6,228 nt of DNA, taken from assembly GCA_937907595.1 (NCBI GenBank), contig CALCXL010000475.1:1-6228 (forward strand), read 5' to 3'. The stretch's first letter is position 1. Each line of letters starts with the position of its first letter. The stretch comes from an uncultured Pseudomonadota bacterium (lineage in GTDB: Bacteria; Myxococcota_A; UBA796; UBA9615). Below are positions 5,432 through 6,228 of the stretch, in pieces. The translations under genes were made by a program, and so were the position numbers. Below the pieces are notes generated by a model. The model had not been told where the DNA came from. It worked only from the letters and a program-made list of their open reading frames with translations, and did not search any database.

Positions 5432-6228
5432 TCAGAAGGGGCCGGTCCCGCAGGTGGTCGAGAAGCAGTCCAGCTCGTAGATGTCCGCGCAGGCCTGGAT
5501 CCAGCCGTAGCTGGCGTTGCCGTCGCAGCAGCCCGAGTCGATGCCGCAGGTGCAGGCCAGGGCGGTGCCGTCCAGGCAGCCGTTGTACGCGAAGGTGTCC
5601 CCGCCAAAGCAGCACCAGTCGGTGCCGCCGCAGTCCGTGCTGCCCACGCAGTCGGAGTCGTCGCAGTCGATGTCCCCGTCGTTGTCGTCGTCCAGCAGGT
5701 CCGAGCAGTTGCTCTCCCCCGCGTTCGGGTCGAACGCCTCCCCGCTGAAGGTCATGACGTCGTCCTCGAAGGGCCCGGGCGGGGGGCCCAGCGACGGCTC
5801 GTAGCGGGCCACGAAGTCGGCCACGAAGACCCCGACGGTCAGCGGGTTGAACGTGACCGTCCAGTCCTGGAAGCTGAAGGGGGTCAGCACCGCGTTGTTG
5901 GGCGCGCTCAACGTGAAGGTCAGCCCCGAGGCCGAGGTGTCCAGGTAGGGGTTGAGCACGATGATCTGCTGGCCGACGTTCTCCACCCGGACCGTGCGCG
6001 TCTCCAGGTTGTTGATGCCCAGGGTGCCGAAGTCCTCAGTCTGGCCGTTCCGGATCGACATCGACACCGCGAAGTCCGGCGTGGGCGTGAAGTCATCGTC
6101 GTCGGGCAGCGTGGTGTCGTCGTCGTCGACGGTCGTGTCGTCGTCGTCGGGGCCGGTGTCGTCGTCGTCGGGTGCGGTGTCGTCGTCGTCGGGGGCCGTG
6201 TCGTCGTCGTCGGGGCCGGTGTCGTCGT
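5432..6228 (-). CDS. Partial secreted or surface protein: DDDD-TxP linker, ASH-like domain, Cys-rich tail
   Basis: The last 264 residues are visible; the start lies beyond the right edge, since the frame is open through 6228 and the internal GTG 6067 falls inside a domain. The order is a DDDD linker with TGP, TAP, TTV or TTLP spacers (6228 to 6092), then an Ig-like domain of the ASH (ASPM/SPD-2/Hydin, choice-of-anchor D) type at about 6080-5730, with DFGTLGINNLETRTVRVENVG near its start and a late FNPLTVGVF strand. Next is an acidic DNDGDIDCDDSDC module (5686-5648), like the calcium-binding DNDGDGxxDC repeats of myxobacterial surface proteins, and a tail to 5435. From 5707 onward there are 14 cysteines, with CC at two places and a CC-x7-W-x3-C pattern (5527-5489) like the CCxxxWDxxC modules of that group. 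By analogy with the lipoprotein at 1-182, the missing N-terminus probably carries a lipobox. Likely an extracellular, disulfide-rich protein of unknown role; the binding partner cannot be read from the sequence. Confidence 0.82.
   Translation of the reverse strand, partial: DDTGPDDDDTAPDDDDTAPDDDDTGPDDDDTTVDDDDTTLPDDDDFTPTPDFAVSMSIRNGQTEDFGTLGINNLETRTVRVENVGQQIIVLNPYLDTSASGLTFTLSAPNNAVLTPFSFQDWTVTFNPLTVGVFVADFVARYEPSLGPPPGPFEDDVMTFSGEAFDPNAGESNCSDLLDDDNDGDIDCDDSDCVGSTDCGGTDWCCFGGDTFAYNGCLDGTALACTCGIDSGCCDGNASYGWIQACADIYELDCFSTTCGTGPF
6116..6228 (-). repeat. 21-bp in-frame tandem repeat encoding DDDD-TxP linker
   Basis: Units of 21 bp begin at 6116, 6137, 6158, 6179 and 6200, and a sixth at 6221 is cut by the window edge. 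Each has four GTC triplets followed by a nine-base spacer. The units at 6137 and 6200 are identical; the others differ only in the spacer. On the minus strand they encode T-G-P, T-A-P or T-T-V between blocks of four Asp. A further DDDD block at 6092-6103 ends the linker. Confidence 0.9.

Noticed and set aside
3603..5607. Long alternative frames on both strands over the FHA regulator gene
   Set aside because: Compositionally biased translations without motifs. The 3517-5358 frame holds intact FHA, GAF and AAA+ patterns.

Overview
The window is very GC-rich (judged by eye, with GC-heavy third codon positions) and holds two complete genes flanked by two incomplete genes for exported or surface proteins. 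Several traits fit a myxobacterium-like lineage (Myxococcota or a related former deltaproteobacterium): poly-aspartate (DDDD) linkers next to a lipobox, an ASH-type Ig-like domain joined to a D-x-D-x-D Cys-rich module, and an FHA-GAF-AAA+ enhancer-binding-protein architecture. This placement is inference; there is no rRNA or other marker gene here.

Layout: (1) 1-182, minus strand, the N-terminal 60 residues of a lipoprotein with a near-ideal Shine-Dalgarno, a lipobox and an acidic DDDD repeat that runs off the left edge. (2) 183-401, a non-coding gap holding that gene's leader, which can fold over its own ribosome binding site. (3) 402-3335, minus strand, a 977-residue protein that follows the C-family DNA polymerase DnaE2/ImuC from its PHP domain to its C-terminal OB fold, but has lost the GRGS motif, two of three catalytic acidic positions and parts of the PHP metal site. 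(4) 3336-3516, a divergent intergenic region with a 19-nt palindrome and an overlapping inverted repeat. (5) 3517-5358, plus strand, a 613-residue FHA-GAF-AAA+-Fis protein built like a sigma-54 activator, but with Walker A Lys, Walker B Glu, the GAFTGA loop and other catalytic positions replaced. (6) 5359-5431, a short convergent gap with two small inverted repeats. (7) 5432-6228, minus strand, the C-terminal part of a secreted or surface protein with a DDDD-TxP repeat linker, an ASH-like domain and a tail with 14 cysteines.

The main point of interest is the central divergent pair. Both genes look like pseudoenzymes: a polymerase scaffold that probably cannot polymerise, beside a sigma-54-activator scaffold that probably cannot hydrolyse ATP or contact sigma-54. 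They share one short control region with a strong palindrome. Their domain order and many structural motifs are retained, so repurposing is more likely than simple decay. A functional link between them is inference from position only. No imuA or imuB neighbour is visible in the window.
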